DNA from: Oscillospiraceae bacterium
GTDB taxonomy: Bacteria > Bacillota > Clostridia > Oscillospirales > Oscillospiraceae
NCBI GenBank assembly: GCA_017416685.1
Contig: JAFQBN010000020.1
Location: forward strand, 1-35,382
DNA: 35,382 nucleotides
Reading direction: 5' to 3'
Position 1 is the stretch's first letter; the number at the start of each line of letters is the position of its first letter. A model generated the notes under the pieces. It was not told the DNA's origin and did not search any database. It saw nothing but the letters and a program-made list of their open reading frames with translations. This document shows, piece after piece, positions 18,412 to 29,813 of this stretch. The position numbers were made by a program, and so were the translations under genes.

Positions 18412-19356
18412 TCAAACATTCAGGCCGGTGGTCTCGTCAAAGCCCAGCATGATGTTCATATTCTGCACCGCCGCGCCGGAAGCGCCCTTGCCCAGGTTGT
18501 CAAAGCGGGCAGTGATAATGGTCTGTTCTGCATGGCCGGATACGATCAGCTCCAGCCAGTCTTTGCCCGCCATGGTGTTGGCGTGCAGACGGGGACTCTC
18601 CCCGCCGAAGGGAGCCACCCTGACAAAGGTGCTGCCCGCGTAATACTTTTCCAGCATTCCGTGGATGTCCTGCGCCGAGGGCGCGCCCTTCAAAAGGTGG
18701 TTGTGCAGCATGACGGTGGTGGCCATTCCCTTGTAGTAGTCGCCCAAAACAGGGACAAACACGGGCGCCCGGTCAAGCCCCGCCAGCTTCTGCATCTCGG
18801 GCAGGTGCTTGTGGCTAAGGCCGATGGCGTAGGGCGCCGGGGCTTCCAGTTCCACACTGCGGTCCTCCCGTTCAAACTCGGCGATCATCTTTTTGCCGCC
18901 GCCGGAATAGCCGGTGATGGAATAGCAGGTCACGGGATAGTCGGCGGGCAGAACGCCCAACGCCGTTAACGGCGCGGCACTTGCCAGAAAACCGGTGGCG
19001 TGACAACCGGGGTTGGCCACACGTTTGGCGGCGGCGATCTTATCCCGCTGCCCGGCCAGCAGCTCCGCAAATCCGTAGGTCCAGTCGGAGTTGGTTCGGT
19101 GAGCGGTAGAGGCATCGATGACCCGGGTATTGGGGTTTTCGATCAGAGAAACCGCCTCAATGGCCGCTCCGTCGGGCAGGCACAAAAATACCAGATCCGC
19201 CGCGTTGAGGAACTTGCGCCGCTCCTCGGTATCCTTGCGCTTGTCCTCGTCGATCAGCAGCAGTTCGATATCCTCGCGGCCACCCAGCCGTTCGTAGATC
19301 TGCAGGCCGGTGGTACCCTCCTTGCCGTCTATGTAAACCTTTGGTTTGTTGCTCAT
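18412..19356 (-). CDS. argC: N-acetyl-gamma-glutamyl-phosphate reductase, short (type 2) form
   Basis: A 314-residue NADPH-dependent reductase that makes N-acetylglutamate semialdehyde from the acyl phosphate. The nucleotide loop is IDGKEGTTGLQIYERL and the active-site Cys lies in RVANPGCHATGF. The catalytic His region is SHKHLPEM. The length and the GKEGTTG loop fit the shorter type 2 family; the common type 1 form is about 345 residues with GATGYxGxEL. Translation starts at the ATG 19354-19356, behind an AAAGGCGG site. It sits between argH and argJ. Confidence 0.94.
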   Translation of the reverse strand: MSNKPKVYIDGKEGTTGLQIYERLGGREDIELLLIDEDKRKDTEERRKFLNAADLVFLCLPDGAAIEAVSLIENPNTRVIDASTAHRTNSDWTYGFAELLAGQRDKIAAAKRVANPGCHATGFLASAAPLTALGVLPADYPVTCYSITGYSGGGKKMIAEFEREDRSVELEAPAPYAIGLSHKHLPEMQKLAGLDRAPVFVPVLGDYYKGMATTVMLHNHLLKGAPSAQDIHGMLEKYYAGSTFVRVAPFGGESPRLHANTMAGKDWLELIVSGHAEQTIITARFDNLGKGASGAAVQNMNIMLGFDETTGLNV

Positions 19357-19373
19357 AGTATCTGTTCCGCCTT

Positions 19374-20753
<1,380 letters not shown>

Positions 20754-20760
20754 AACATAA

Positions 20761-21040
20761 CACTGCCTTTCGCTGAAAAATGCGGAACGCAGGGGCGGTG
20801 AAAACCGCCCCTGCCGCCTCGCAGAGTTGCCGCCGCAGCGGCAAAGATTTCAAATCATTTTTTGCACGGACATGCGCCGGGCGAAAAATACATCTCGGCC
20901 ATCAAACGTGCGAGCGAAGTGATAGCGCCCGCAGGCGCATGCAAGCGAGCAACCGCCGCTCTGCGGCGGCACTTAGCGAGTCGTAGTGCGCTGCAGATGG
21001 CCGCAGCCTGAGCGTTGAAAAGGCTTGCCTTTTCAACGAG
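20761..21040. repeat. Structured intergenic mosaic between argG and argH
   Basis: About 280 bases contain at least five hairpins. They are 11 pairs with a GAAA loop (20789-20814), 7 pairs (20827-20844), 5 pairs (20925-20938), 7 pairs with a TCT loop (20953-20969), and 12 pairs just beyond the argG stop (21013-21038). The reading frames across it are Arg/Ala-rich with no ribosome site. It looks like a dispersed intergenic repeat or remnant inserted in the operon, rather than a gene. The hairpin next to argG could stabilise its 3' end; it has no U-tract. Confidence 0.6.
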
Positions 21041-21042
21041 TT

Positions 21043-22257
21043 TTAGAGCTTGCCCTGATCGCGCAGACCCAGCACGGTGTCGGACAGACCCCACAGGTTG
21101 ATAAAGCCGGTGGCGTCGGCCTGGTTGTAGTCGCTCTCGCCGAAGGTCACGATGTCCTCGGAGTACAGGGTCATGGGAGAGGTAACGGCGGAGGTGATCA
21201 TGTTGCCCTTGTAGAGCTTCAGCTTCACCTGACCGGTGACGTACTTCTGGGTATCAAAGGCGAAGGCCTGCAGAGCCTCACGCAGGGGGGTGAACCACTT
21301 GCCGTTGTAGACCAGATCGGCAAAGTCCACAGCCAGCTTGCGCTTGGCGTGCATGGTGTCCTTGTCCAGGGTGATCTGCTCCAGCACCTCGTGCGCGCGG
21401 TACAGGATGGTGCCGCCGGGCGTCTCATACACACCGCGGTCCTTCATACCGGTCATGCGGTTCTCCACGATGTCCAGAAGGCCGATACCGTTGGCGCCGC
21501 CGATCTTGTTCAGCTCGGCAATGATCTGGCTGGCCTTCATCTTCTTGCCGTCCAGAGCCACAGGCCAGCCCTTTTCAAAGTCCAGGGTGACCACGGTAGG
21601 CTCCTCGGGAGCCTGGAAGGGAGAAATGCCCATCTCCAGGAAGCCGGGCTTGTCGTACTGAGGCTCGTTGGCGGGATCCTCCAGATCCAGACCCTCATGG
21701 CTCAGATGCCACAGGTTCTTATCCTTGGAGTAGTTGGTCTCGCGGCTGATCTTCAGGGGGACGTTGTGAGCCTCGGCATAGTCGATCTCCTCGTCACGGC
21801 TCTTGATATCCCACTCGCGCCAGGGGGCGATGATCTTCATGTCAGGGGCAAAGCGCTTGATGGCCAGTTCGAAGCGGATCTGGTCGTTGCCCTTGCCGGT
21901 ACAGCCGTGAGCGATGGCATCGGCACCCTCTTTCTTGGCGATGTCCACCAGACCCTTTGCAATGATGGGACGGGCAAAAGCAGTACCCAGCAGGTAACCC
22001 TCGTAGGTGGCGCCCATCATCATGGAGGGGATGATCACGTCGTCAACCATCTCGTCCACCAGGTCCAGCACGTACAGCTTGGAAGCGCCGGTCTTGATGG
22101 CCTTCTCCTCCAGACCGTCCAGCTCGTCATTCTGACCCACGTTGCCGGCCACGGCAATGATCTCAGGGTTGTTGTAGTTTTCCTTCAGCCAGGGAATGAT
22201 GATGGAAGTGTCCAGACCGCCGGAATAAGCCAGCACTACTTTTTTGATTTCAGCCAT
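21043..22257 (-). CDS. argG: Argininosuccinate synthase
   Basis: A 404-residue ATP-dependent enzyme joining citrulline and aspartate. The N-terminal pyrophosphatase loop is [20 protein letters not shown]. The second signature [22 protein letters not shown] follows, and the citrulline/aspartate region is intact. The ATG at 22255-22257 has GGAGGA 7 bases upstream. It is the promoter-proximal gene of the cluster argG-H-C-J-B-D-F. A promoter and a group of TGCATA repeats lie upstream. Confidence 0.96.
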   Translation of the reverse strand: MAEIKKVVLAYSGGLDTSIIIPWLKENYNNPEIIAVAGNVGQNDELDGLEEKAIKTGASKLYVLDLVDEMVDDVIIPSMMMGATYEGYLLGTAFARPIIAKGLVDIAKKEGADAIAHGCTGKGNDQIRFELAIKRFAPDMKIIAPWREWDIKSRDEEIDYAEAHNVPLKISRETNYSKDKNLWHLSHEGLDLEDPANEPQYDKPGFLEMGISPFQAPEEPTVVTLDFEKGWPVALDGKKMKASQIIAELNKIGGANGIGLLDIVENRMTGMKDRGVYETPGGTILYRAHEVLEQITLDKDTMHAKRKLAVDFADLVYNGKWFTPLREALQAFAFDTQKYVTGQVKLKLYKGNMITSAVTSPMTLYSEDIVTFGESDYNQADATGFINLWGLSDTVLGLRDQGKL

Positions 22258-22323
22258 TGTTTTTTCCTCCGTATTCTGCGGGTGGGCCGCTTTGTTTCGG
22301 TCCCCCTTTTGTAGTCTGACGAG

Positions 22324-22352
22324 AGTTTACCACAGCGAAGCGCAAAAGGCAA
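22324..22352 (-). promoter_or_regulatory. Promoter of the arginine operon
   Basis: TTGCCT (22347-22352), 17 bases, TAAACT (22324-22329) on the minus strand, giving a leader of about 60 bases before argG. Confidence 0.7.
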
Positions 22353-22361
22353 GTGTTTATT

Positions 22362-22466
22362 TGCATAATTATCCGTGTTTTTGCTTTTATTTTCATGTTC
22401 TTTTCACTATAAATGCATAATATTCGTGAATATCCACAGTTTTATGCATACTTTATGCAAATATGC
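22362..22466. promoter_or_regulatory. Cluster of TGCATA-type sites upstream of argG, possible ArgR operators
   Basis: TGCATAATTAT (22362-22372), TGCATAATATTCG (22414-22426), TATGCATA (22443-22450) and TATGCAAATATGC (22454-22466) are spaced over about 100 bases. They lie just upstream of the -35 box. They resemble the AT-rich TGCATAWWWATTCA-like half-site pairs of ArgR/AhrC operators. The position upstream of the promoter, not over it, is less typical. They could instead serve another regulator. Confidence 0.4.
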
Positions 22467-22491
22467 GGGAGCAACTGCATTTTTATATAGG

Positions 22492-22530
22492 AACACCCCG
22501 TCCACACTCAGGTGCGGACGGGGTGTTTTT
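22492..22530. terminator. Hairpin after the DUF4358-like gene
   Basis: A 12-base-pair perfect stem (22492-22503 with 22516-22527) and a 12-base loop that can pair internally. The T-run is on the plus strand (5 T). On the minus strand the tail is TTCCTATATAAAAA. It probably ends the minus-strand 22542-23030 message, perhaps inefficiently. Confidence 0.65.
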
Positions 22531-22541
22531 CTGCAATGTGC

Positions 22542-23030
22542 TTAGCCGGCGATGGCGGCGTTAAAGTTGTTCACGATCTGCTCGGTCATGCCGTTGACCA
22601 CGAGCATGGCGACGTAGTTGCCGCCGGAAACGACGGTGGCTTCCTTCTCCCATGCCTCGATGACGGCGGGATAGTTGAAGTGGTCATTGACCATGGTGTC
22701 AATGCGGGCCTCAAAGATAGCCTTCACAGCATCCACATCGGCGGCATTCTCGCACTCCACCATCACGATCTCACAGGGAACGGCGGTGATCATGGGCATG
22801 TAGGCCACAGTCTGCTTCAGGGCCACAGCGGTCAGACCGGGATAGAAAGCCTCCAGCATCTCGGCATCCATGGGGCCCATAGCGGGGGCGTTCTCAGGAT
22901 CGGTGAAGATGGTCTGGTAAAACTCCTCCAGGTTCACATCGGCAGCGCCGCCGGCAGGCTTGCTGCCGCAGGCGGTCAGGGTGGCCAGCAGGGTGATCAG
23001 GGCCAGGGACATAGCAATCAGCTTTTTCAT
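22542..23030 (-). CDS. DUF4358-like lipoprotein of unknown function
   Basis: A 162-residue lipoprotein. Its signal peptide ends in the lipobox LTAC (Cys20), followed by GSKPAGGAADVN. The mature part has an YPGLTAVALKQTVAYMPMI segment, then an alpha/beta domain with AADVDAVKAIFEARIDTMV and a C-terminal GGNYVAMLVVNG. This pattern fits DUF4358, a family common in gut Clostridia with no known function. The frame is open 45 codons further upstream, but the signal peptide and AAAGGAG (11 bases away) place the start at 23028-23030. It may receive some transcription from the rpoD-oxidoreductase unit upstream. Confidence 0.85.
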   Translation of the reverse strand: MKKLIAMSLALITLLATLTACGSKPAGGAADVNLEEFYQTIFTDPENAPAMGPMDAEMLEAFYPGLTAVALKQTVAYMPMITAVPCEIVMVECENAADVDAVKAIFEARIDTMVNDHFNYPAVIEAWEKEATVVSGGNYVAMLVVNGMTEQIVNNFNAAIAG

Positions 23031-23145
23031 GGTAATCAAATCTCCTTTATGTTTGTGGTTTGGTTGGTTTTTTTCGTTTCTGCCTGTTAAGACGCGGGCT
23101 GCGTGAAAAAGTTCCGCATAATTTGAAAAAACTTTTCCAGGCACT

Positions 23146-24125
23146 TTACTCGGCATGGCATACAATGCCCAGCTGCCCCCTGATTTCGTCCATCAGCTTC
23201 AGCACCGTCATGGAGCAGGTCAGCGGCATGATGCTGCTTTGGGCCTTACCGGCCAGAATACAGCGGCAGGCCTCCTCGATCTCCTCTTCGAATCCGTTGC
23301 CCTTGAAGGGCGCGGTGTGGGTCACGGTCTCGCCGTCCACTACCACGTCAAATTCCGACGCTCCGTAGAAGGCGGGTACACAGATATGTCCCCTGCTGCC
23401 GTAAATATAGCCAAGCTGAGGTTTATCCAGCGCCAACGCAGAGGACACCCGGGCCATAGCTCCGCTTTTGAACTGCAGCAGCGCGTTCATGTTCAGGTCG
23501 GCGTTGTTTTCCATCCGGGCCATGGCCTGCACCCGCTGCACATCCTCGCCCAAAAACATCAGGGCGAAATTCAGTCCGTAGATGCCTACGTCCAGCACCG
23601 AGCCGCCGTCGCCGTCCCCGGCAAAGGCGTGGTGGCTGTGGTCAGGGTTGTTGTAGCAGAAGTCGGCGCTGACCTCCAGCACATCACCGATCTTACCATC
23701 CGCGATGACCTTTTTGATTTCAGACATCACAGGCAGGAAGCGTGTCCACATCGCTTCCATAACGAAGAGGTTTTTCTCCGCCGCAACGGCCTGCAGCCGC
23801 TCCAGCTCCCCCGCGCTGACAGCGATGGGTTTTTCACACAGCACATGTTTGCCTGCACGCAGGAACTTCTCGGTATAAGGGACGTGGTACTTGTGGGGCA
23901 GGGCGATGTAGACCGCATCCACCCCATCAAAGGCCATCAGCTCCTCATAGCTGCCAAAACTATACTCTATGCCGTATGTATCCGCAAAGGCACGGGCGGT
24001 TTCCGCCCGGCGGGAGGCCACGGCAACCGGCTTTGCCCCCTGCGCATTGGTCACTGCCCGGGCAAACTTGTTGGCAATGTCACCGGTACCAACAATGCCC
24101 CATCTTACACAATTGTTCATATTCA

Positions 24126-24126
<1 letters not shown>
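23146..24126 (-). CDS. Gfo/Idh/MocA family NAD(P)-dependent oxidoreductase
   Basis: A 326-residue oxidoreductase. The Rossmann loop is RWGIVGTGDIANKFARAV, and the family motif CEKPIAVSAGEL carries the Lys of the catalytic EKP. The C-terminal alpha/beta domain runs from about residue 125. Members oxidise sugars, inositols or trans-dihydrodiols; VMEAMWTRFLPV near 120-130 is seen in the dihydrodiol dehydrogenase-like branch, but the substrate is unknown. The first ATG (24124-24126) overlaps the rpoD stop as TGATG, and a second ATG follows 6 bases later. Coupling to rpoD means it is co-transcribed with the macromolecular synthesis genes, with no clear functional reason. Confidence 0.88.
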
Positions 24127-25421
<1,295 letters not shown>

Positions 25422-25423
25422 TG

Positions 25424-27178
25424 TTATTCTCCTCCGTAAGCCTTGGCTTTTTTATGTTTTTCCTGTGCCGCCCGCAGCAGGTCCTCGTCCGACCCGCTCT
25501 GGCGTTTGATCCGCTCCATACGGATAATGTTGATGTAATCTGTCAGGGACTGCTGACTGTGTCCCAGATTTTCCGGCTTGTCCGTCACCCGGGCCAGATG
25601 GCTCATTTCCTCCGGTGTCAGGGTGTTGGCAAGACCGCCCAGCTGCACGCTGCGCCCGTCGGCGTGGCGGTCACGCAGCAGGTCGAATACCTTGCCCAAC
25701 AGCGGGGCCGAGAAATCCGCACCTGTCAGGCCGTCCACCCGGTCCAAAAGGTCCGGCTCCAGCATCACAAGCCGCAGCACGCCCTCCTCCGCCATGGCCG
25801 AGCGGATATTTTCATACCGCAGGGCCCGGGTCTCCGGCTGAGCATTGGCCGCGGGAGCCAGATCGTGCCGCTCCTGCTGTTTTTTCTGCTTGGCAAGACG
25901 CCGCCGCAGCTCCTTCCTCACTTCCTGCGACAAAGCCTCCGCCGAAATGCCGGCGGCCTGTGCCGCCCGACCACCGTAGACTTCCCGCTCCACCGCGTTG
26001 GGCAGAGAGGCCAAAAGGCCGGTGACCTCGCGGATAAAATCCACCCGCTGGGCATCGTCGGTCAGGTCAAACCGGGACTGGATCTGCTGCAGCCGATACT
26101 CAATGTGATTTTGGCTCTCATCCAGCAGTTTTGCGAAAGCATCTCTGCCGTAGGCCTTGATAAACTCATCCGGGTCCTTGGCCCCGCGCATGCGCAGCAC
26201 CTTGACTTTCAGTCCCGCCTTTTCCAACAACGGGATGGCCCGCTGGGCAGCCGCCACACCGGCCCCGTCCCCGTCGTAGGCGATGACCGCCTCTTTGGTG
26301 TAGCGGGCCAGCAGCTGGGCGTGGTCGGCGGTCAGTGCCGTACCCAAACTGGCCACCGCGCAGTCAAATCCCGCCTGATGCAGGGCGATGGTATCCATGT
26401 AGCCCTCGGTCAGGATGATGCGTCCCGCCTTGGTCTTTTTCGAGATGTTCAGGGCAAACAGATTGCGGCTTTTGTTGTACACCAATCCCTCCGGGGAGTT
26501 GAGGTACTTTGGTTTGGAGTCGTCCATCACCCGGCCGCCAAAGCCGATGACCGACCCGCGCACGTCGATGATGGGAAACATCACCCGGTTGCGGAACCGG
26601 TCGTAAATGCGGCCCTTGTCGTTGCTGACGGCAAGTCCCGCCTCCAGCACCGTTTTCTTGTCATAACCCTTTTCAGCCAGATGGTTGAGAAGTCCATCCC
26701 AACTGTCGGGGGCAAAGCCGAGGCCGAAGTTGGTCAGGGTGGCCTGTGACAGGCCGCGGGAGCGCAGATACTCCAGTCCCGCCGCACCTACAGGGGCATA
26801 CAGCTGGCTGTGGAAGTAGCGGGCCGCCTGCTTATTGATCTCCAGCAGCAGTTCCCGCTTCTCCTTGCGGCCGGAATCGTAGTCACTCTCCGGCACGGTC
26901 ATGCCCGCCCGCTGGGCCAAATGGCGAACCGCATCCACAAAAGACATGTTCTCCAGTTCCATCACAAAGTTGATGGCGCCGCCGCCCTTATGGCAGCCGA
27001 AGCAATAGCAGATCTGCTTGTCCGGCGACACCGAGAAGGACGGTGTTTTTTCACTGTGGAAGGGACACAGACCCCAGTAGTTGTTGCCCTTTTTGTTCAG
27101 CCGGACGTAGTTCCCAACCAGATCCACCATGTCGGTGCGGCTGACCAATTCGTCAATAAATTGTTCCGGAATCGCCAC
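25424..27178 (-). CDS. dnaG: DNA primase
   Basis: A 584-residue primase that makes RNA primers at the replication fork. The CHC2 zinc finger is Cys38, His41, Cys59, Cys62 in [14 protein letters not shown]...YCFGCHKGG. The TOPRIM core has the catalytic Glu in [16 protein letters not shown], and [15 protein letters not shown] holds the metal-binding DxD. A C-terminal helicase-binding domain follows after about residue 430. A longer frame opens at a TTG (27196), but the AAAGGAGGG ribosome site lies inside that extension. The GTG at 27176-27178 gives the usual [10 protein letters not shown] start, so I chose it. It sits between dgt and rpoD in the classical order. Confidence 0.96.
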   Translation of the reverse strand: MAIPEQFIDELVSRTDMVDLVGNYVRLNKKGNNYWGLCPFHSEKTPSFSVSPDKQICYCFGCHKGGGAINFVMELENMSFVDAVRHLAQRAGMTVPESDYDSGRKEKRELLLEINKQAARYFHSQLYAPVGAAGLEYLRSRGLSQATLTNFGLGFAPDSWDGLLNHLAEKGYDKKTVLEAGLAVSNDKGRIYDRFRNRVMFPIIDVRGSVIGFGGRVMDDSKPKYLNSPEGLVYNKSRNLFALNISKKTKAGRIILTEGYMDTIALHQAGFDCAVASLGTALTADHAQLLARYTKEAVIAYDGDGAGVAAAQRAIPLLEKAGLKVKVLRMRGAKDPDEFIKAYGRDAFAKLLDESQNHIEYRLQQIQSRFDLTDDAQRVDFIREVTGLLASLPNAVEREVYGGRAAQAAGISAEALSQEVRKELRRRLAKQKKQQERHDLAPAANAQPETRALRYENIRSAMAEEGVLRLVMLEPDLLDRVDGLTGADFSAPLLGKVFDLLRDRHADGRSVQLGGLANTLTPEEMSHLARVTDKPENLGHSQQSLTDYINIIRMERIKRQSGSDEDLLRAAQEKHKKAKAYGGE

Positions 27179-27212
27179 GGGGGTCCCTCCTTTCAATTTC
27201 TGTAAAGGCTTT

Positions 27213-28217
27213 TTATTTTACAGTCCATCCCATGGGGATGAACAATTCCTCAAATTTCTGCACCGCAAAGGGGTCGGTCATGCCGGCGATGTAGTCACAC
27301 ACGGCACGCTCCACGCCCTCTTCCATGCGGATATTCTGGAAGTCGGATGGCAGCTCGTCCGGATTTTCGCAGTAGTAGCCAAACAGCATGCGCAGCATCT
27401 CCTGCGCCTTGCCCTCCTCCCCCTTGGCAAGGGGATTGGTGTAGACACTGGCAAACATAAAATCTTTCAGGGCCAGCATCGCCTGTCCCACTTCGTCGGT
27501 CTGGCGGATATAATCCTGACCGCGGCTGGCTTCGATGGCGTCGGCCACCAGGCGGTTGATACGCTCGCCGTGGGTGAAGCCCAGCACGTTGGAGATTTCC
27601 AGCGGGATGTCCATGGGGTAGATGATACCGCCCCGCAGAGCATCCTCGATATCGTGGTTGATGTACGCAATATGGTCAGCAAGGCGAACTACCTGCCCCT
27701 CCAGAGTGGCAGCGGGCTGTCCCTTGGTGTGGCAGAGGATGCCGTTGCGCACCTCCCACGTCAGGTTCAGTCCCTCGCCGCCCTTTTCCAGCCGCTCCAC
27801 CACACGCACAGACTGCTGATAGTGGGCAAAGCCGCCGGGCATCACCGCCGCCAGCAGCCGCTCGCCGGCGTGGCCGAAGGGGGTGTGTCCCAAATCGTGA
27901 CCCAGAGCGATGGCCTCGGTCAGGTCCTCGTTCAAACCCAGTGCCCGGGCAATGGTGCGGGCAATGCGCCCCACCTCCAGCGTGTGGGTCATACGAGTGC
28001 GGTAATGGTCGCCCTCCGGCTGCAGGAACACCTGAGTCTTATGCTTCAGACGTCGAAACGCCTTGCAGTACACGATACGGTCCACATCCCGCTGGAAGCA
28101 GGTGCGCACGTCGCACTCCGCCTCCTCCCGCTGGCGGCCTCTGGAGTTGACCGCAGCGCAGCCGTAAGGCGACAGCTGCTCCAGCTCCCGCTGTTCGATT
28201 TGTTCTCTCAGCGTCAT
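27213..28217 (-). CDS. dgt: dGTP triphosphohydrolase-like HD-domain protein
   Basis: A 334-residue HD-superfamily phosphohydrolase. The metal ligands are visible in RTRMTHTLEVGRIART (His) and ALGHDLGHTPFGHAGE (His-Asp and His). The N-terminal ECDVRTCFQRDVDRIVYCKAFRRLKHKTQVF region binds nucleotide in the family. Dgt proteins hydrolyse dGTP or other dNTPs to the nucleoside and tripolyphosphate, trimming the dNTP pool. AGGAGG lies 7 bases before the ATG at 28215-28217. It is the first gene of dgt-dnaG-rpoD, a common Firmicute order. Its promoter is not clear; a TATAAA near 28257 lacks a good -35. Confidence 0.93.
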   Translation of the reverse strand: MTLREQIEQRELEQLSPYGCAAVNSRGRQREEAECDVRTCFQRDVDRIVYCKAFRRLKHKTQVFLQPEGDHYRTRMTHTLEVGRIARTIARALGLNEDLTEAIALGHDLGHTPFGHAGERLLAAVMPGGFAHYQQSVRVVERLEKGGEGLNLTWEVRNGILCHTKGQPAATLEGQVVRLADHIAYINHDIEDALRGGIIYPMDIPLEISNVLGFTHGERINRLVADAIEASRGQDYIRQTDEVGQAMLALKDFMFASVYTNPLAKGEEGKAQEMLRMLFGYYCENPDELPSDFQNIRMEEGVERAVCDYIAGMTDPFAVQKFEELFIPMGWTVK

Positions 28218-28325
28218 ACAGGATCCTCCTGTTTTATCTTTGTATCTGCTTTATACGCATTCGCTTTGAAATATCCTGCAAAGCTGACAAGTTTTTTGCT
28301 GTTTTTATGATTTTGTTTTTATCCG

Positions 28326-28357
28326 GACAAAAAGGCCCCGCCGCAGGCGGGACCTTT
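28326..28357 (-). terminator. Terminator of the MATE exporter gene
   Basis: On the minus strand AAAGG-U-CCCGC pairs with GCGGG-G-CCUUU around a short loop, followed by T residues, 6 bases beyond the stop at 28363. Confidence 0.85.
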
Positions 28358-28362
28358 CAAGG

Positions 28363-29691
28363 TCAGATATTATATCTCTTTTTGTATCTGGCAATCAGGG
28401 CCAGCGATACAATGGCGGACAATCCCTCTGCCACCACCACGGCGTACCAGATACCCTCGATGTTCCAAATCATCGGCATGACCAAAACCGTCACGGCCTG
28501 GAACAGGAACATACGCAAAAAGGAGATCAACGCGGAGACCGCGCCGTTGTTCAGCGCGGTAAACAGGGCCGAACCAAAAATACCGAACCCGCACATCAGG
28601 AAGGAAAATGCATTGATGCGGAAGGCGTGTGCCGTCATCCGGCACAGGGCGGCATCTTCACCCACGAATACCCATGCCACGGGCGTTGCCAGCACGTAGG
28701 ACAGCACCGTCAGCGCCACACCCGCCATGGCAACAAATTTCATGCTCTTTCCAAACACATTTCTCAGTTCTTCGCTGTTTTCCGCACCATAGTGATAGCC
28801 GATAATGGGAGATACGCCGATGGAATACCCCAGGAAAATCGCCACAAAGAAGAAGGATACGTACATGATCACACCGTAGGCCGCAATGCCGGCCTGTCCG
28901 GCGTAGGCCAGCAGCTGCACATTATACAGCATACCCACCACAGACATGGAGATGTTGGTCACAAACTCCGACGATCCGTTGCCGCAGGCTTGAATCAGTG
29001 CCTTCCAGTCCATCTTCATGCGGCCAAGGCGCAGCGTACTGTCATTTTCCCGGGCGAAGAACAGCAGCGGCAGCAGACCGCCAAAGGTCTGGCTGGCCGC
29101 CGTGGCGATCGCCGCACCCGCAAGCCCCCACTGGAACACAACGATGAGCAATGCATCCAGACCTACATTCATCAGGCCGGCCCACACCGTCATCTTCAGC
29201 CCCAGCTTGGGCCGTCCCGCCGTGACCAGAAAGCTTTGGAACATGTTCTGCAGCATAAAAAAGGGCAGCGCGCACAGCACGATGCGGGCATACACCACGC
29301 ATTGGTCCAGCAGTTCACCCTCCGCGCCCATCAGCGCCGCCACCGGGCGAACCAACAGGCAGCCGGAAGCCGCCAGCACCATTCCAATTCCTACACCCAT
29401 GTAGACCAGCATGGAGAATATCTCGTTGGCTTTTTCCCCTCTGCTCTCCCCCAGGGTCTTTGCCACCAGAGCGCTGCCGCCGGCACCCAGCATAAAACCG
29501 ATGGCACCCATGATCTGCAGCACAGGCATAATAAAGTTGATCGCCGCAAAGGCGGTGGTATCCACAAAATTGGACACAAACAGGCCGTCCACCACACTGT
29601 AGATGGACGTAAAAATCATCATAATCACCGACGGCATCACAAACCGCGCCAGCCGCCCGGCATCAAAATGGTCGGAAAGTTGGATGTTCAT
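28363..29691 (-). CDS. MATE family efflux transporter
   Basis: A 442-residue membrane protein with about 12 transmembrane segments in two similar halves, the plan of MATE cation/drug antiporters. Early marks are FVMPSVIMMIFTSIYSVVDGLFVSNFV and FMLGAGGSALVAKTLGESRG, which are typical of the family's DinF/NorM-like and VmrA-like members. The frame continues upstream, but the GGAGG site 5 bases ahead and the family N-terminus fix the start at the ATG 29689-29691. Its own promoter and terminator make it a single-gene unit. The substrate cannot be predicted. Confidence 0.9.
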   Translation of the reverse strand: MNIQLSDHFDAGRLARFVMPSVIMMIFTSIYSVVDGLFVSNFVDTTAFAAINFIMPVLQIMGAIGFMLGAGGSALVAKTLGESRGEKANEIFSMLVYMGVGIGMVLAASGCLLVRPVAALMGAEGELLDQCVVYARIVLCALPFFMLQNMFQSFLVTAGRPKLGLKMTVWAGLMNVGLDALLIVVFQWGLAGAAIATAASQTFGGLLPLLFFARENDSTLRLGRMKMDWKALIQACGNGSSEFVTNISMSVVGMLYNVQLLAYAGQAGIAAYGVIMYVSFFFVAIFLGYSIGVSPIIGYHYGAENSEELRNVFGKSMKFVAMAGVALTVLSYVLATPVAWVFVGEDAALCRMTAHAFRINAFSFLMCGFGIFGSALFTALNNGAVSALISFLRMFLFQAVTVLVMPMIWNIEGIWYAVVVAEGLSAIVSLALIARYKKRYNI

Positions 29692-29725
29692 AGTATCCTC
29701 CAGGCAAAACAAGTCAAACACAGGG

Positions 29726-29754
29726 ATTGTAGCATACCTATTATATAAATGCAA
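29726..29754 (-). promoter_or_regulatory. Promoter of the MATE exporter gene
   Basis: TTGCAT (29749-29754), 17 bases, TACAAT (29726-29731) on the minus strand, about 30 bases before the ribosome site. Confidence 0.8.
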
Positions 29755-29765
29755 CCTGCAGCCGT

Positions 29766-29801
29766 AAAAAGAGTGGATGCGCACAGCGCATCCACTCTTT
29801 T
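29766..29801 (-). terminator. Terminator after the biotin carboxyltransferase gene
   Basis: A perfect 16-base-pair stem (29767-29782 with 29786-29801) and 3-base loop. It has T-runs on both strands; on the minus strand it closes the 29814-31562 gene. Confidence 0.92.
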
Positions 29802-29813
29802 ATCTCATCTGAT

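Noticed and set aside
20855-21094. 79-codon minus-strand frame across the argG-argH gap
   Set aside because: It begins inside argG, lacks a ribosome site and is Arg/Ala-rich because it crosses GC hairpins.
22430-22438. ATATCCACA as a DnaA box upstream of argG
   Set aside because: A single one-mismatch site in AT-rich DNA with no other boxes in phase and no replication gene beside it.
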